64,000 nucleotides of DNA from Duganella aceris (GTDB taxonomy: Bacteria > Pseudomonadota > Gammaproteobacteria > Burkholderiales > Burkholderiaceae_D), in contig NZ_JAADJT010000003.1 in assembly GCF_011090165.1 (NCBI RefSeq), forward strand, positions 458,103 through 522,102. The letters are read 5' to 3'. A model generated the notes under the pieces. It saw nothing but the letters and a program-made list of their open reading frames with translations, did no database searches and had not been told where the DNA came from. Numbering within the stretch: position 1 is the stretch's first letter; each line of letters begins with the position of its first letter. A program made the position numbers and the translations under genes. Shown here piece by piece: positions 63,380 through 64,000 of the stretch.

Positions 63380-64000
63380 ATGATCGACGACGCTCTCCAT
63401 TTCCTCGCTAACGGCCTGGAGTCTCCTGATTGGAGGCGACTGGGTCAACACTTGCCATTTGAGTGGATTGAGGAAGCCGTTGTGTGCACGCATGCAGTGA
63501 GCATCCGCCACCGTCGGCTGCCGGCGGAGCAAGTTGTGTGGCTTGTTGTCGCGCTGGCGCTTTATCGGCACAAGTCGATTGGTGAAGTCCTGGATGATTT
63601 GGGCTTGGCATTGCCGGATAAAGAGCAGCCATTCGTCACGAAGAGCGCCGTCGCACAGGCGCGCCAGCGTCTGGGGGCCGAGCCGTTGCAATGGTTGTTC
63701 GAGCGGTCGGCACTGGCTTGGTCCGCCCAGGATCGGCAAGCATATGCATTCAAGGGCTTACAGCTATTTGCGATGGATGGCACCATCCTGCGCACCCATG
63801 ATACGGTCGAAAACCGCACTCATTTCGGTGCGCAAAACTATGCCGGTGAGACCGTCGCCAGCTACCCACAGGTACGCGGCGTCACGCTCACTGCATTGCC
63901 AACGTATCTGATCCGCAACGCGGCCTTTGGTCCTTACGCGACCAATGAGATGATGTTTGCCAAAGAACTGGTACCGCATATCCCCGCAGACTCGCTCACG
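63380..64000 (+). CDS. IS4-family transposase, N-terminal part
   Basis: 207 codons up to the window end, with no stop. The N-terminal IS4 domain has IRHRRLPAEQVVWLVVALALYR. The start of the DDE catalytic domain is AMDGTILRTHDT, with the first catalytic aspartate at about residue 133. The ATG at 63,380 opens the conserved N-terminus. Whether the rest is intact cannot be seen. Confidence 0.88.
   Translation, partial: MIDDALHFLANGLESPDWRRLGQHLPFEWIEEAVVCTHAVSIRHRRLPAEQVVWLVVALALYRHKSIGEVLDDLGLALPDKEQPFVTKSAVAQARQRLGAEPLQWLFERSALAWSAQDRQAYAFKGLQLFAMDGTILRTHDTVENRTHFGAQNYAGETVASYPQVRGVTLTALPTYLIRNAAFGPYATNEMMFAKELVPHIPADSLT

Larger units (their letters stand above)
63299..64000 (+). mobile_element. 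IS4-family insertion sequence, left end and partial transposase
   Basis: The left end TAATGCCGTTCAGTTAAG (63,299-63,316) resembles the terminal repeat of E. coli IS4. It is followed by a transposase gene that runs off the window. The right end and the target duplication are not visible. Confidence 0.85.

Overview
The window is a 64 kb piece of a GC-rich bacterial chromosome. The gene content points to a betaproteobacterium of the Burkholderiales, probably Oxalobacteraceae (Massilia/Duganella/Janthinobacterium-like). The signs are a phasin, a three-gene pyruvate dehydrogenase operon whose E3 carries its own lipoyl domain, the rpmB-rpmG pair next to radC, and the holC neighbourhood. This placement is inference from gene families, not from a marker-gene comparison. 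Most genes are housekeeping or general metabolism and tightly packed.

Layout: 1-4.8 kb holds a dgkA fragment, an IclR regulator, the PBP7-type peptidase pbpG, a nitroreductase coupled to a DMT exporter, and a phasin gene with its own promoter and terminators. 4.8-8.5 kb is livHMGF on the minus strand, the membrane and ATPase parts of a branched-chain amino acid ABC importer. The matching type of binding protein lies far away at 62.1 kb. 8.7-21.1 kb holds ispH, an FKBP isomerase, radC, rpmB-rpmG, a fatty-acid desaturase, an MscS channel, an RsmB-type methyltransferase, purN, a barstar protein, a glycine-zipper protein, a spermidine-synthase-like protein and a GspE/PilB ATPase, followed by a tRNA-Lys gene. 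21.4-43.9 kb holds two tandem solute-binding-like proteins, a PhzF protein, several exported hydrolases and peptidases, an MFS carrier, a complete EmrAB/NodT-type tripartite efflux system with a divergent TetR gene, dsbA, and a PACE efflux gene divergent from a LysR gene.

The accessory part is 43.9-50.4 kb. It starts with a VapBC-type module whose PIN toxin appears to lack an internal block. It continues with a secretion pair (HlyD-type adaptor and C39-peptidase ABC transporter) facing a small, low-GC bacteriocin-like precursor gene with a double-glycine-type leader and a 50-residue membrane protein that is a candidate immunity factor. The far side holds a 26-bp relic of the vapB 5' end and a hipBA module. 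I regard the bacteriocin locus as the most interesting system here.

50.4-63.3 kb returns to core genes: lpdA-aceF-aceE with a clear promoter, an adjacent palindrome and a terminator; folD; the oligopeptidase prlC; a DUF4124-glutaredoxin fusion; holC; and a livK-type binding protein. The window ends inside an IS4-family insertion sequence that seems to have landed in the livK terminator.

Four long perfect inverted repeats (at about 14.9, 26.1, 33.2 and 58.2 kb) form a recognisable family. Three of them start 8-9 nt after the stop codon of a minus-strand gene.
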